From Sycobia sp. Sy_11 (lineage: Eukaryota > Arthropoda > Insecta > Hymenoptera > Epichrysomallidae), in NCBI GenBank assembly GCA_018907035.1, contig JACCIC010000211.1, forward strand, positions 316,001-380,000: a DNA stretch of 64,000 nucleotides, in the 5' to 3' direction. This document shows positions 33,352 through 45,302 of this stretch, piece by piece; position 1 is the first letter of the stretch; each line of letters opens with the position of its first letter. The position numbers were made by a program, and so were the translations under genes. Under the pieces are notes generated by a model. The model was not told the DNA's origin. It searched no databases and was given only the letters and a program-made list of their open reading frames with translations.

Positions 33352-33714
33352 GCCGCGCGAACTAACATCTCCGTTATCATCATTCTCTTCATCTCTGAAA
33401 AACGCGGCTCGTCCGCGCGGCAGTGATTTATACAAAGACTCAGCTTTCAAACCCTGTCTTTCAGGCTGCTTATTAAATCGCGAAATTTCACCTGTCGTAA
33501 AAGTGCGGCAGCGAGCGCGGTGAGGGCAGCCCGATCGTACATCCGTCCGCCGCATCAGTAGTTAGTGCTCTCACGCAGTTATCAATCGAAACCGGGCGTA
33601 TAATTTCCCGATACAGGGGTGGGCTCGTTTGCTCTCTCCCTCTCCTCGCCCCGTTGCCCCTCGCGCTCGGCTAACTAACCAATTGTCCATGGACTTATTT
33701 CCTCTCTCGCTCTC

Positions 33715-33736
33715 CCTCTCTCTCTCTCTCTCTCTC
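33715..33736. repeat. (CT)n microsatellite
   Basis: 22 bases within a longer pyrimidine-rich stretch. Confidence 0.85.
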
Positions 33737-33951
33737 CTTCTATGCGCGCACTCGCGAGGGAACTCGCGGAAGAGCAGATTTTACAGGCGCGAGGGAGGTG
33801 GAAGCGTCCCCCCATCCCGCCTCCCTCACTCAGGCCCGCTCGGCTCACGCGCGGACGCGAGAGCGAAGCCGCGCCGGTATTTATTGGCCGTGTTCTCCTG
33901 ATTTATCATGCCGAAATGCCAGGCTGCACTTGACTGCGGCCGGAAGAGAGT

Positions 33952-33953
<2 letters not shown>

Positions 33954-33997
<44 letters not shown>
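33954..33997. repeat. (GA)22 microsatellite
   Basis: 44 bases, 220 bases from the CT array in inverted orientation. Confidence 0.95.
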
Positions 33998-34003
<6 letters not shown>

Positions 34004-34200
34004 GGGGAGGTGATTCGAGGTCCCGACCCCGACTGCCCTTCTCCCGTTACTGTACGCTGGTACTCCCATTGCGAGCGGGTGCACGGTGCCCTCGAATTAA
34101 TAACGAGCGCGCGGCCGAGACGATTGGTATCTGCTGGATTCGCGTGCGAGCTCGATAAATGCATATACGATGGGAGGGAGAAGTCTTAGATTTGCCTCTT

Positions 34201-34203
<3 letters not shown>

Positions 34204-34237
<34 letters not shown>
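34204..34237. repeat. (CT)n microsatellite
   Basis: 34 bases; inverted relative to the GA array at 33954-33997. Confidence 0.95.
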
Positions 34238-34241
<4 letters not shown>

Positions 34242-35204
34242 ACTTGATTGCGATGGATATGTGCTGAGTACTTTATGCGCCTGTTCGAAAATAATTGCTT
34301 CCACCGTACAGTTGGATTACGTCTTTGTCGATCGAGTGTATTTATCTCACGTGTTTATGATTCGTGAACATTGTATGGTACATTGTAAGGGAAGAACTAG
34401 TTTCACCTCGGATTGCTTTATATTAGATCACGTTTTATAATCTATAATTCTTAAATATATAATTATTAAATATATCAATTATCTAATATGATTCTATGTT
34501 TTTATTTTCTTTTCTTTTGTGGAAACAAGAATTCCCTTGAAAACGGATATTTTCATTAGTCGATATATTGTGATGATTAATATATAAGTATAGTATTAAT
34601 ATATAGAAATATCTAGATAGCTACTTAAGAACAATATCAACTATGTAAGAATAGTTTTTATGCTACGAAATACTAAATTTTTTTTTTCAATTCCTTTCAA
34701 TTTATTCAAAAAAAGGATTTGGAATAAGGCATATGAAATAGTATTGTAATTCTAAGAAATAAATAAAATAGTTGTATAATAATTTGATAAAAATTACATT
34801 TCGCCTGTTATTTATTTTTTATAATGTTTTAACGTAATTTAATGATCTTTTTTCCATAAAGTCACATACATGCAAGGACAGACAGGTGAATGTTAAAACA
34901 GAATGTCAACACAACTTGGTAATTCGCCATAACATATTTTATTGACAGTCCCATTCATCAGAAATAGAGGGAATTTTTGAAAATAATTCATATTTTCAAT
35001 TAAATATTGTAAATATGATATATTCTTCTATTCCATCATGACTTTGCATCGCTAATTACATTTGTTTAATTTTTACATTTTCTGTTCAATATATTATACG
35101 GAATAAATTATAATTGACAGAGACTGATAAAAACTGAGAGAAATTTATTTCTATACGATAATTGAGGGTAATTATCGTCGAATATGCTTTCATTTCTCTT
35201 TGAC

Positions 35205-35206
<2 letters not shown>

Positions 35207-35240
<34 letters not shown>
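35207..35240. repeat. (TA)17 microsatellite
   Basis: 34 bases; another run of about 25 bases at 35346-35370. Confidence 0.95.
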
Positions 35241-35242
<2 letters not shown>

Positions 35243-35485
35243 AGTCCGAGAAATTCGATATTGAAATAATGTTATTAAATTCTGCAGTAGAAATAATAGC
35301 GCACCGAGAGGAATAAGCGAAAAAGATATGATCTGAATTCTTTACGATATATATATATATATATATATATGAATCACGATCACGATCGTGCACGTCCTAT
35401 ATATATGTCATTTCGAGATTCACTGCTATATGTGTGCTACATACATTCTCTCTCTCTTTCTCTCTCTCTCTCCTCTCTCTCTATC

Positions 35486-35488
35486 TAT

Positions 35489-35532
<44 letters not shown>
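35486..35532. repeat. (TA)n microsatellite with one break
   Basis: Follows directly on a CT-rich run at 35447-35482, so a CT/TA compound array. Confidence 0.9.
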
Positions 35533-35536
<4 letters not shown>

Positions 35537-36090
35537 TGACGAATCGTATGGTTACGCTGGAATTTTTCGATATTTTATTGCAAGGATAGTGGCCTTTTTC
35601 ATTTATTTCAGATCGATATACTCGCAGGAGCTTTGTGCACGACGTACGATACTTATTTCAGGATGATTAACTTTCAATAAGGATTCCCACAAAGTTTTCT
35701 TTTATTCTCTTCTGAATTGTCTGTTTTGAACTGTTCTAGAACACGGACTTTATCTTTGACCCTTCGTTAAAGCTACAATATTTACGAAAATTAGACCTTG
35801 AGATTTCCATTTTTATCATTGGTATGTAATATTAGAAGAACATTTTAAATCATGTCTTTAAAAAATATTTAAGTGTTTAATATACTCTTGCTACTGACAA
35901 AAATAATAAATGGATGCATATGATATTTAAAATTTGTATAATAAAAGTATTATACTTTTTACTGAAGTAGATTTAGATTTCCAAGTAATTCTGATTTCAT
36001 ATTGGGCAGGATAAAACTGTCGCCGATGTCAGATCTGCAAAATTAAAAAATTCCTCATATATTAAAACAATATAATATATGATCCCCTCC

Positions 36091-36365
36091 AGTGCATGGA
36101 GCTAGCTTTACGTTAAAAAGCGAGTTGCCGGCGCAGTTTCTAATCAAGTTTACTCCCCGCGAAACTCATTAAACTAGCAACAAAATTTCCTGCAAACTAT
36201 ACATTATTTGCCATTTCCGACGGGGCGTAATGACAGCAGGTAATACCGCCAGGAATGGCAATTTCCCCAAACACAACTCATCCCTGCCGCCCGTGCTTAG
36301 GGACGGGAAAGAGCGCGGCCGGAGACGCAGAGGGACGGGAGAGGGCAGACAATAAGGGTTTGAAC

Positions 36366-36409
<44 letters not shown>

Positions 36410-36461
36410 GAGATGAGAAGGGAGGATCGAGAGAGGAAAGTCTGTTCGTTTGAATCGACGG
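36091..36461. other. CpG-rich patch edge with GA array
   Basis: Contains TTAAA/TAATCA-type motifs at 36110-36180 and the GA array at 36372-36405. Minus-strand frames of up to 216 codons run through the array here and are judged spurious. Confidence 0.45.
36372..36405. repeat. (GA)17 microsatellite
   Basis: 34 bases. Confidence 0.95.
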
Positions 36462-37184
36462 ATGAAGCGAAATCGAGGGACAAAAGCCAATGAAAGCGAT
36501 CCCTCGGGCTGGAAATTCTCTCGCTGCCACCCTCTCCCTCCGACCCTCCGTCCCTCCCCCCCCTCTCTCTCCATCTCTCGCGTGTTTGTGCCCGCGCGCA
36601 TGCATGCATGTGCACTCGAGCGAGCGAGCGCGCGCGCGCGCGCGTGCTCCCGATATCGTGGCCCCCCTCTCCTCCGCCTCCAATGTAATTCCAATCGTCG
36701 AGCTGGACTTTTATCGTTTCTTTTATTGGCGCTTCCCTTATTACTCCATTTTTCCCATCTCTCCATCTCGGCGCACGATCGCGCGATTCCCGGGGGAATT
36801 TTGAACGATCGAAAGTCACTCATTATTTCGCTTCTTGCTTATGTATATACGGCGCAGTCAGGCTCTTCCTTCGATCGTCTCTCGCGGATTACGGGAATTT
36901 ATTTCGCGAAAGTTTGTTTGATTTTTTGTTTTTTTTTTTTACATCCGAGGTGGATAACGAACGTTGCCCCTCCCCCAGGGAGGGAAAGCGAGAGCGTCGC
37001 GGGAGCAATCGGAATTTTTATTGGAGACCCGCGCATCGATCGGTCATATTCAGTTTTCACGATGGTCTTTTCCCTCTCCATCGCGACGTTCGCTGCGAGC
37101 AAGACGTATAGCGAGAAAAAAAGGGAGCGAATTCCAGGATTATCAGTGGTTTATCTGATTGGGGGGGGGGGTGAAGAATTATAA
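36462..37184 (+). CDS. 240-codon ORF, longest open frame, unrecognised
   Basis: From the first true ATG at 36462 the frame is open for 240 codons; the codon 12 bases before it is TTG, not ATG. Residues of about 20-65 are proline-, serine- and arginine-rich, partly from a (GC)n run at 36628-36644. Then comes a hydrophobic stretch (AGLLSFLLLALPLLLHFSHL) that could span a membrane, a second one (VCLIFCFFFL, partly from a T-run) and VAGAIGIFIG further on, before a basic end. The minus strand has overlapping open frames of 216, 181 and 128 codons (36169-36823), two of which run through a GA array. Length is the only real argument. No family, signal peptide at the start or splice context supports it. 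Confidence 0.2.
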   Translation: MKRNRGTKANESDPSGWKFSRCHPLPPTLRPSPPSLSISRVFVPARMHACALERASARARACSRYRGPPLLRLQCNSNRRAGLLSFLLLALPLLLHFSHLSISAHDRAIPGGILNDRKSLIISLLAYVYTAQSGSSFDRLSRITGIYFAKVCLIFCFFFLHPRWITNVAPPPGRESESVAGAIGIFIGDPRIDRSYSVFTMVFSLSIATFAASKTYSEKKRERIPGLSVVYLIGGGGEEL

Positions 37185-37858
37185 AAGACTTTTTACAAGA
37201 TATAACTTTATTCCTTTCGTCCGAAATTGAATTTGTACGAATACTTTTATTTCAGCTAAGCATTTGACGTCTGCTTATTTCGCGAGTACTGTTATTACAT
37301 AGCTTCGCATTGCTACGTAATTTAAAAAAAGATAGTTTTATATTATCATTATTAAAAATTACAATGAAATATTTTCAAATTTTATAAAATCGCGATGTAT
37401 TTTTATTAACGAGTTTTTTTTTTAATCCTGAGAGCCATCTTGTGTGGATTATAATTTGAAATGCACGTCGGCGCACTTTATAATAAGTTCATGCTCGTTC
37501 GCGCGCTGCAATTTGTTTACCGGGGAAGAAAGAGCACCGAAAACTAAAAGAACAGCCGTGGGTCGCTCTTTAAAAAGTATAGCGCGACGCACGCACGCGC
37601 CCTCGGAAGGAAGACCGACGTATATATATATATGCATTTACTGCAGAGACAGTGGCACAGCGGAAGAGAACAATAAACAAATGGCAAAACGATTTACATG
37701 CATAAAACGTGCACGCGAAACCAGAGACCGGGGCTCACCCTCTCCTCGCGCATTCACTTTGCGTCTGTTTTTCCAATTTTCCCCGCCGCCCCCCACCCTT
37801 TTTTTACTATTCTATTTTTTTTCCTTTTATTCGCGTACGCACGGAAATTACGTCGTCC

Positions 37859-37860
<2 letters not shown>
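37185..37860. other. AT-rich, then mildly GC-rich stretch
   Basis: No gene signal. 37440-37760 is CpG-rich. Confidence 0.5.

Positions 37861-37861
<1 letters not shown>

Positions 37862-37911
<50 letters not shown>
37862..37911. repeat. (TA)25 microsatellite
   Basis: 50 bases. Confidence 0.95.
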
Positions 37912-37912
<1 letters not shown>

Positions 37913-38930
37913 GAAAAAGAAAACGAAACTCCCATCGTTAAATAATTCAGGTATTGCTCGTTTCTCCGTTTCTTTTTTCTTTCTAGAATGCGAATCGTGT
38001 TTAAATATATAAATGTGATTAAGAGCGCAATTGTTTGCGGAATAATATTTGTCCAAAGTTTGATCCCGTTCGTTACGATTCTAACACCAATCTATGCTGA
38101 GATATTCTCGATTAATCTATGATGAATTTATGATTGGATCGACGTGAACATTTCATATGGATTTCTATTAAAAACAATTTATCAGTAATTGTCAGTTTCT
38201 TTTAGTGATCTGTATGTCTTTAGCTAAATTTAAAAAAATGTTAAAGCTCTAATAAAAAGTCCTATACAGCAGAATTATCTCAGATTATGGCCGTTACAGT
38301 ATTTACTTCAATATCGATATAATTCATCAATCAATCAATATGAATTTTCACTTACTCGGAATTTTTTACATTATTTTATCTATAGATTACTAATTCTATG
38401 ATTGTATCTCTGTATGCTATGCTATGCTGCCACGTGCATATTATATTTTTATTTATGTTCTAGAAAAGCGTCTAAAGAGATCTAAATCGATCTAAAGAGA
38501 AAAATTCAGTTTAATTATCAAAAATGCAATGCTAATAGTTTTTATAAGGCAAAATGTAAAATCAAATAATTGAAATAGGCAAATACTATTTTCTCAATTG
38601 CCCGAAATAATTCCGATGCTTATGTAAATTAAGAAAATATTTTTTTATTTCCATTACAGTAAATCGTTTAATTGATTTTCGACAGTGAAATATTTAATTG
38701 AATTATTTTTTCTTTTCAGTAATGTGAACAGAGAACCAATGTGATCTGTAGTAGCTGTACATCAGGAACCCTTTCTATAAAATCCAGACCAAATCAATGG
38801 GATTCAGCCTAACATATTTCTACAAAAGGAAAGGTATTATCGCGAATCGGAAATTGATTTCTTTTTTAATGAAAATTTTAGTAAGGCGCAATATTAAAGA
38901 TTCAACTAGTATGCAGCAGCATTATGGTAA
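37912..38930. other. AT-rich non-coding stretch
   Basis: AT-rich. Near 38470-38505 the phrase GATCTAAA recurs several times in tandem. Confidence 0.55.
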
Positions 38931-39320
38931 ACCGAACGATTTCCAACCCTGCAAAGCGCGCTCGTCCGGCCTATCCCAGTCCCTCGGCTGCTCTCCGCGC
39001 CGACGCCTCTTTGTCTTGCGAGCCCTATTAAATCTGAAAATTTCGCCCGAGCTCTCAATCGAGAATATCCCGCGTGTATCGCGCTTGGCCCTCGCCACGA
39101 GATGTGGCGTGGCGCGTCCGAGGACCCGGCGAAGATTCATCAAATGCTCGCGCGCGCTCCTTCCACCCTCCCGCCGTTCTTTCGCGCTGCTAGGACAATT
39201 ATGAATTTACGCGCGAGCCAACGATTAGCCTCCCCCCCTCGCCGACTTCGTCTGACAAACGCTGCGCCACTGGGCAAGAGATCCCGGGCTCAAGGGGATC
39301 GCGGCACTCCGAGCGGAACG
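38931..39320. other. CpG-rich patch
   Basis: Open frames on plus (38797-39204, 135 codons) and minus (38922-39143, 73 codons) overlap. Neither has a recognisable feature, and the plus one starts in AT-rich DNA. Confidence 0.4.
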
Positions 39321-39458
39321 GGGAAGTGACGAGCGCGGGAAGGTACTGCAATGAACGGGAGAAGGATTCGGAAAAAAGTGGGAAGACAGGAAAGGGGACC
39401 CGGGGAATGTCGGACGGATGGAGAAGGAAAAAGGAACAACGGTTGACATCGGCCTGGT

Positions 39459-39485
39459 GGGGCCGAGGTGGGTGGAGGGGGGGGG
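39459..39485 (+). other. G-quadruplex motif
   Basis: GGGGCCGAGGTGGGTGGA followed by a run of nine G: four G-runs with loops of 7 or less. Confidence 0.5.
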
Positions 39486-39634
39486 TCTAAAAACGAGAAA
39501 CGGTAAAAAAAAGGGGGGGCGAGCGCAATGAAAGATCGCGGCGTGCAAGGTAGGACAAAATTAACATGACGTAGGTAAGACAGATCTCTCGCTGGAAGAA
39601 GAGGAACGAGGCGAGCAGCGAAGGGAACGGAGAA

Positions 39635-39656
39635 GGGTGGGTGCGTGGGGCTCGGG
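39635..39656 (+). other. G-quadruplex motif
   Basis: Runs GGG, GGG, GGGG, GGG with loops T, TGCGT and CTC. Confidence 0.6.
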
Positions 39657-39715
39657 AACGTCGTTGGGAAGAGGCGACGAGGGGTGGGTGGAGAGGGGTC
39701 GAACAGCGGGTGTTT

Positions 39716-40226
39716 ATATATATATATATATATAGCTGGGTTTATTTGCGGATGTAACTGCCGCGTCTTGGTCGTGTCATCCAGGCAGCTTATGAATCGC
39801 GAGAATTACAGCAAGGTCCAATTAGTCAAAGTGTTATGTCCTTTTCGCCTTCTTTTGTAAACCCCTCTGTTTATCCCTCTTTCTCTCTCTCTCTCCAAAT
39901 CTCTCATTCTAGTGTAGAGTTTAATTCGAATTTCCATATTAATCCTTGCCCCTTTCGTTTTTACGTTATCTTTCTATATACATCTTCCTTACCTATAGTG
40001 CCATTAAGAAAAAGAGTCTTGAGTGGAGAAAAAAGATAGCCGGTCATTTGACGAAAATTCTCAAGGGACGGTAGATGAGACGAGGCAGGGGCTAACGAAT
40101 TAAAGAGCATTCGTAAATTTAATATAAATATGCCTTAAGAATAAAGAATTGAGGTCATTTTAAAATGAAAACATTCCAGAAAGTCTTTCAGAAAATATCC
40201 TATGTTGATTAAATTTGCTAAAAGGA

Positions 40227-40227
<1 letters not shown>
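39716..40227. other. mixed stretch
   Basis: Pyrimidine-rich at 39840-39910. A minus-strand composite acceptor-donor site at 39992-39993 is described in the findings. Confidence 0.4.

Positions 40228-40282
<55 letters not shown>
40228..40282. repeat. (TA)n microsatellite
   Basis: 55 bases. Confidence 0.95.
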
Positions 40283-40285
<3 letters not shown>

Positions 40286-41210
40286 TAAGATGATACATAT
40301 ATTTTATTGAAAATCAGGACAAGAAACTTGTACAAGATATTGATAATTATTTATAAATAAAAATCATTAGGAAACTGTTTTTACAACTCCTATACAATTG
40401 GCTTCGACGTCTTGTACTCGTCTCATTGAAGCCTTATACAACATATAAAACAAAAGGTTTCCAATGCTGAAAAGTTTTTTTCCTCTTCTCTTGCTTTCGT
40501 AAATATTTGATATTGGAATGGATGTCTGTTATAATGGTGAAATACTGCTACAATAAATAGACATGAATAAATATTTGAATACAAAAGTTATTGTTCTTTC
40601 TATCAATTTGCCAAACGTGCAAACTTTTTTAGGAAAAGACGAGGATAAATTACATAATGTTTTTATACACCATGTTTGTACGCAACACTGTTTTTTATAT
40701 AATCTTTAGATGCTCTTGCATTGTTTAAAACAGAAATTGTTCCGATTCGAAGTTTCAAAAAAGACGTGATGATAGTACTAAGCAGTAATACACTGTTAAT
40801 AATTAAAATAAACTGTTTGCTTGCCTAAATTTGGATATTATATTCAGTTTATAGAAGGCGAATATGTGAATATGCTGAGCATCTAATTACGGATCATACA
40901 GTAAAAGAAAAACGGGTGATTTCAGCAAAGTGAAAAATGGGACCTATATGTAAACAGAAATTTAATTTAAAAAGAATTAATTATTACATTCGTTTCAAAA
41001 TCTTCGGATAGAATTGTACTTATCTGTGCAAAACTGCATTGTTAATAAAAAGTATTCATTGTGTATTTAGTTTATTAATTTTCAGCATCATACAGGAAAT
41101 TGCAGTACACACACATACATATATATATATTGTGATTTAACTGTTCACTCTGCTTTTCGGCTATGAGGCACTTACTGTCTCACATTTGATCCAAATTTGT
41201 TTTTCTCTTG
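40283..41210. other. AT-rich non-coding stretch
   Basis: Nothing recognisable. Confidence 0.6.
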
Positions 41211-41800
41211 AACGAACGCACCGCGCCGTCCGTTGAAAGAAGATAAACTCTCTCTCCCTCTCCCCCTCACTCCATTAAAAAAAAATCCTGTTCACGCCGT
41301 ACGCGCGCGCATTCCGAAGTCCGAAGGGGCCGTGAGCGCGTGTCGCGCTCGCTATCCCGCGCGCGAAATACGCTCCGCTGATGGCTTTACGTGAATCTGC
41401 CGTAGCGTCCACGGAATTGAATCAACGGCTAAACGGCCCAATTCACGGTGCGACGGAACGCAGCGTCGTTTTAACGAGCGCGATAGGCGCGCAGAGCAGC
41501 GTGTAGCGGGGCCGCGTTTACGTACCGATCGCCGTTATTATCGCGCGCGACCACGCGGCTAAGGCGGCGCAGGATACGCGACGGAATCGGCGAAAGTCGA
41601 CTTTTTTTAAACTCGGCAGCGATGAGCGCGGGTGCGATGAGGTGGCTAAGGGGGTGGGTAAATTTGATATCGGCGCTCGTACTGTTAGATTGCCGAGATA
41701 GAAGAAATGAGGAAGACAACTGGACGATCGCGGGATGTAGCGAAGATGCGTCGGTGCGTGGTATCGGAGGATTTCGGATTTTCAGCGATTGTCTTCATAT
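41211..41800. other. CpG-rich patch
   Basis: Plus frame from 41622 (RGWVNLISALVLLDCRDRRN...) is mildly signal-like. The minus frame 41719-41471 (SRILRRLSRVVARDNNGDRY...) has a GTACGT donor shape inside. They overlap; neither is convincing. Confidence 0.4.
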
Positions 41801-43412
41801 TTCTTTTTTTTTTTTTTTTTGGCAAATTTATAACGATACTTGTTATTTAAATCATAATGAATCGATTGTCTTAATGATAAAAATTTGACCCTTATTTTTA
41901 CAAGCGAATTGTATCGTTTTATGGTTTTGGAATTTAAATTTTGGAATTGAAATTTGTAATCACGAAAAATGATCAACGAATATTTAAATTTAAAGTATCG
42001 TTTTGAATCTTTAAAGGATTATTTCGCGAATTAATTGTGGTTTGAATACAAGTAATCGAAGCTGTTAAAAAAATCAATTTGGTATACAAAATGCCATTTG
42101 AATATCCATATTTTTGGAGAATGAATATTAAAATATTTCGAAAATTTTTCTTATGTATTTGTGCTGTTTAAAATATCAACTGCGTTATATTGCTTAATAT
42201 ATTTAGAACTTACCAATGTTCTGGGAAGCATAAACGTTCAGTTTCATATTCTGTGAATTAACTTATATAAGAAAAGACTTTTTGCTTAACTGGATGTTGA
42301 ATATTATTGCATATGAGATATAGCTAGAATCAGAATTATTATTCGAATTTTTATTCGACAATAAGATTATTTGAACTTTGACAGTTTAAATAATATGTTG
42401 CACGTGAGAAATTTTCACAAATTTTAATACCTTTTAGAATGCAGAATCAAATGAGGTATAATAGTTTTCAGAATATAATTAAATTAAAACGTATACTGTA
42501 TAAAATCTTCGGAATATCTCGACCCCCAGAGTTAATGCAGACTTTTTCTATCTTTTTATAAATGTCCACGCGGCTCACGGCAAATTTTTGCTAATTGAGA
42601 TTCCAATCCTGCCCCGGTTAATTGAGACACTGATTCCTATTGAAAAAGTTCAAGGAAGTCAACGGGAGAGCAAAGTCGAAACAGAAAAGAAAACTGTCCT
42701 CGAGGGTGGGGAAGTCAATTCGCGAAGCGAATCTATACGAAACTCAGCCTTGCCCCGGCTTTTCTCCTTATTGCGCTTTCAACTTTTTTTTTTTTTAATC
42801 GTCATGCTGCTTCAGCAATATATTTCGATATAGATGTAAATGCACGGAAGTTAAACGAATTTTTTCCCTCGTCTTATTTTGGTAATGCTGTTTCTGAAGT
42901 TACAAGAAAAACAAAGTGGAGAGGCTCGCTTCGAATATGAAAATAATTCCGTAGATTATATTCTAAAATAAACATTGACTATTATCATCGTCGCGTATTG
43001 AAATGACAGCGAAACAAAAATTTAAATAATTAGATCGAATAATTAACATTGTACGTGCTTAATATACGACAAGAAAAAATATTGTTTCGATTAAAAGCAC
43101 CAACTATCCCCTCCATGGTACTGGGAATGAATAAGTTAAGGAGTATTAAAAAATAGTTTTTCTCGAATGCCGTCTCTATGCAGTTTCCAAATCTTAGTCC
43201 GGAACCTTATTTAATTATCAATTCCCTTTGTCGACCCAACAAAGAGCTTTAAAGCCCGACTTGTTCGCATTATCCCCCCTCCCCTCGCTAGATTGCATTA
43301 TGATCGTTCGAGAGCTCTTTTCCCGAAATTCAACTTATCCCGCCGGGCTACTCTTCAGAAATGGTTAATTGTTGCGAAACTTTCCTGCAACAGAATAAGA
43401 AGGCTACATATA

Positions 43413-43416
<4 letters not shown>
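41801..43416. other. AT-rich stretch
   Basis: Starts with an 18-base poly-T run (41803-41820). Otherwise AT-rich with a short GC-richer segment at 42560-42780. No exon signal. Confidence 0.55.

Positions 43417-43458
<42 letters not shown>
43417..43458. repeat. (TA)n microsatellite
   Basis: 42 bases. Confidence 0.95.
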
Positions 43459-43462
<4 letters not shown>

Positions 43463-44449
43463 TAGCTTAAAGAACTGCTCTTTACTGCAAGGCACTGCAC
43501 TTCCGAACTTGCCCGTTCTCGACCTCTTCACTCTCTGGAACTATCTCTCTCTCTCTCTCTTTATCACAGTTCTGTCTCACAATATTTTCTCAATTCACAA
43601 TATTGTCTGAAATCCTCTTCTTATAATTTATAGCGGATAATTTAAATATCATCCAAAAGTTCCATGTCAGGAAATCGTTAAGATATTGGTGATACTAGAA
43701 AACACATTCTCATTGTCAGATTCTATTATATATATATAAACAGACGGTCTATTAAAAATCGCAAGAAGTTTTTCTGAACGAAGTCAATTTTGTGTGCCTT
43801 CGATGTTGTGTGTTTCAGATCGTTGTACGAAGTAAGGAACAGGCTTCCAGAATAATTTCTATCATATTTAATTATATATTTCTTGAACAAAAAATCATAT
43901 TTAAAACAATTTAAATCATATTTAAAAGTATGATTATTCTAAAAAAGCAAAAATCATTAATAACGAACATTCCATGGCTTTATACGATAGAAGAAACGAA
44001 GAATCAATAAAAAAAGGAGCTCTCTCATAACAATTCAGTGTCACAAGTGCATGAAAACCATCGTTCTTCTCACCCCATCTTCAACTACAGATCCGATGCC
44101 CGGTGAATACTTCCTGTCTAAAAACATCGAAGTAAGAGGGGGTTCAAAAAGATTTTTGGGTCGAGCGAAGCAGCGATTGCCGAAATTATCGAAGTATATT
44201 CGAAAAGCAAATAGAAATCCTTTAACGATAAAGAAGTACGGGATAGATTGGAGGAATCTTGATGAATGAAATGCAATAAAAATTCTTCGTTTCATTAGTT
44301 AGAGCCCGGAATTTATCGAGCGGCGGGGTTTCTTGCACGCCACTGGGCTCGAAACGGAATTACCGCGACAGACTGTTCACGGTCGGGTATACCCGCATTC
44401 GTTACACCTGCCCTCGTTACGTAACCTTACCGAGTCGCTTCTATTTATA

Positions 44450-44455
<6 letters not shown>
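43459..44455. other. AT-rich stretch with one balanced island
   Basis: 44041-44295 has balanced composition and is open on both strands (plus KRFLGRAKQRLPKLSKYIRK..., minus FARPKNLFEPPLTSMFLDRK...). It could be a fragment of a repeat or a lone exon; no splice pair found. Confidence 0.35.

Positions 44456-44502
<47 letters not shown>
44456..44502. repeat. (TA)n microsatellite
   Basis: 47 bases. Confidence 0.95.
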
Positions 44503-44504
<2 letters not shown>

Positions 44505-44616
44505 TTCCCTTTTCTTCCATCGCCCTCCACATTCCCTCGCTTCTATACACTCAAAAGTCAAAGGCTGGCTTGAGCGTTCGCGACGAGTTCGGAATAAAAA
44601 GAGATAGAGGGAGAGC

Positions 44617-44623
<7 letters not shown>

Positions 44624-44672
<49 letters not shown>
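44624..44672. repeat. (GA)n microsatellite
   Basis: 49 bases, preceded by interrupted GA units. Confidence 0.95.
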
Positions 44673-44675
<3 letters not shown>

Positions 44676-44825
44676 AGAGATAAGGAGGAGTTCCCTTCAC
44701 TACGGGCGATTTCAATGGGCCGTCCGACCTCATTACCGGAATGGATCTCATTATCGTTACGCGAGAAACGTTTGCATTTTGTTATATATGCAAGTTTGTC
44801 ACAGTGCCATTGCTCCCCGAACAAG

Positions 44826-44850
44826 TATATATATATATATATATATATAT
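44826..44850. repeat. (TA)n microsatellite
   Basis: 25 bases. Confidence 0.9.
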
Positions 44851-45042
44851 TCTATACACCTCACTATATAGAGCTTCGTAAAACCCAAGCTGCCCGACAA
44901 GTGAACTCTGCATTCTAAGGGGTGAGGCGCGTGCACCGCCAGGTAAAGAAGGGGAAGGAGCGGGTACAGGATAGAGGATCTTTAATGGACGCGAGAGCCA
45001 TTCGGCCGTGCAAGCGCATACGTACGTATACATACGCAAAAC

Positions 45043-45045
<3 letters not shown>

Positions 45046-45081
<36 letters not shown>
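45046..45081. repeat. (GA)18 microsatellite
   Basis: 36 bases. Confidence 0.95.
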
Positions 45082-45086
<5 letters not shown>

Positions 45087-45277
45087 GAGAAAGAGAGTGA
45101 GAGAAGAAAAGCGAGAGAAAGAGCAGAGTCAGCCTTTCTTGCATCCACGGCCCCCCTTTTTATACATGTACATACGGTTTTGTGTACAGAGACAGGAGCA
45201 GGGGATGGGAACGGTGAGGCGGAGGGAGGCGATGGCCGCGGCGGACGTAGGCGCATGCACGGAATTGGCGCGAGGAC

Positions 45278-45302
45278 GGGGCAGGGGTGATGGGGGGAGG
45301 GG
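45278..45302 (+). other. G-quadruplex motif
   Basis: GGGG, GGGG, GGGGGG, GGGG with loops CA, TGAT and A. Confidence 0.6.

Larger units (their letters stand above)
33291..34440. other. CpG-rich patch with CT and GA arrays
   Basis: GC-rich. A minus-strand donor shape (AGCG|GTAAGTAAAA) lies at 33301-33290. Frames are compositionally open on both strands. Confidence 0.45.
34441..36090. other. AT-rich non-coding stretch
   Basis: Strongly AT-rich with three TA arrays and no exon signal. Confidence 0.6.
39321..39715 (+). other. G-rich polypurine block
   Basis: Nearly 400 bases with strong purine bias and many G-runs on the plus strand, including the two quadruplex motifs listed separately. Donor-like GTAGGTAAGACAG at 39569-39581. 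No coding signal. Confidence 0.6.

Noticed and set aside
36169..36823. Minus-strand frames of 216, 181 and 128 codons
   Set aside because: Long mainly because they cross a GA array (SLSLSL) and a (GC)n run; three frames of one strand open at once points to composition, not coding.
41471..41888. Opposed ORFs, plus mildly signal-like, minus with a GTACGT donor
   Set aside because: They occupy the same bases and neither has an acceptor; the plus frame then runs into a poly-T-encoded FFFFF.
44041..44295. Opposed ORFs of 72 and 84 codons with protein-like residues
   Set aside because: No splice pair, both strands open; may be a repeat fragment but no second copy is visible here.
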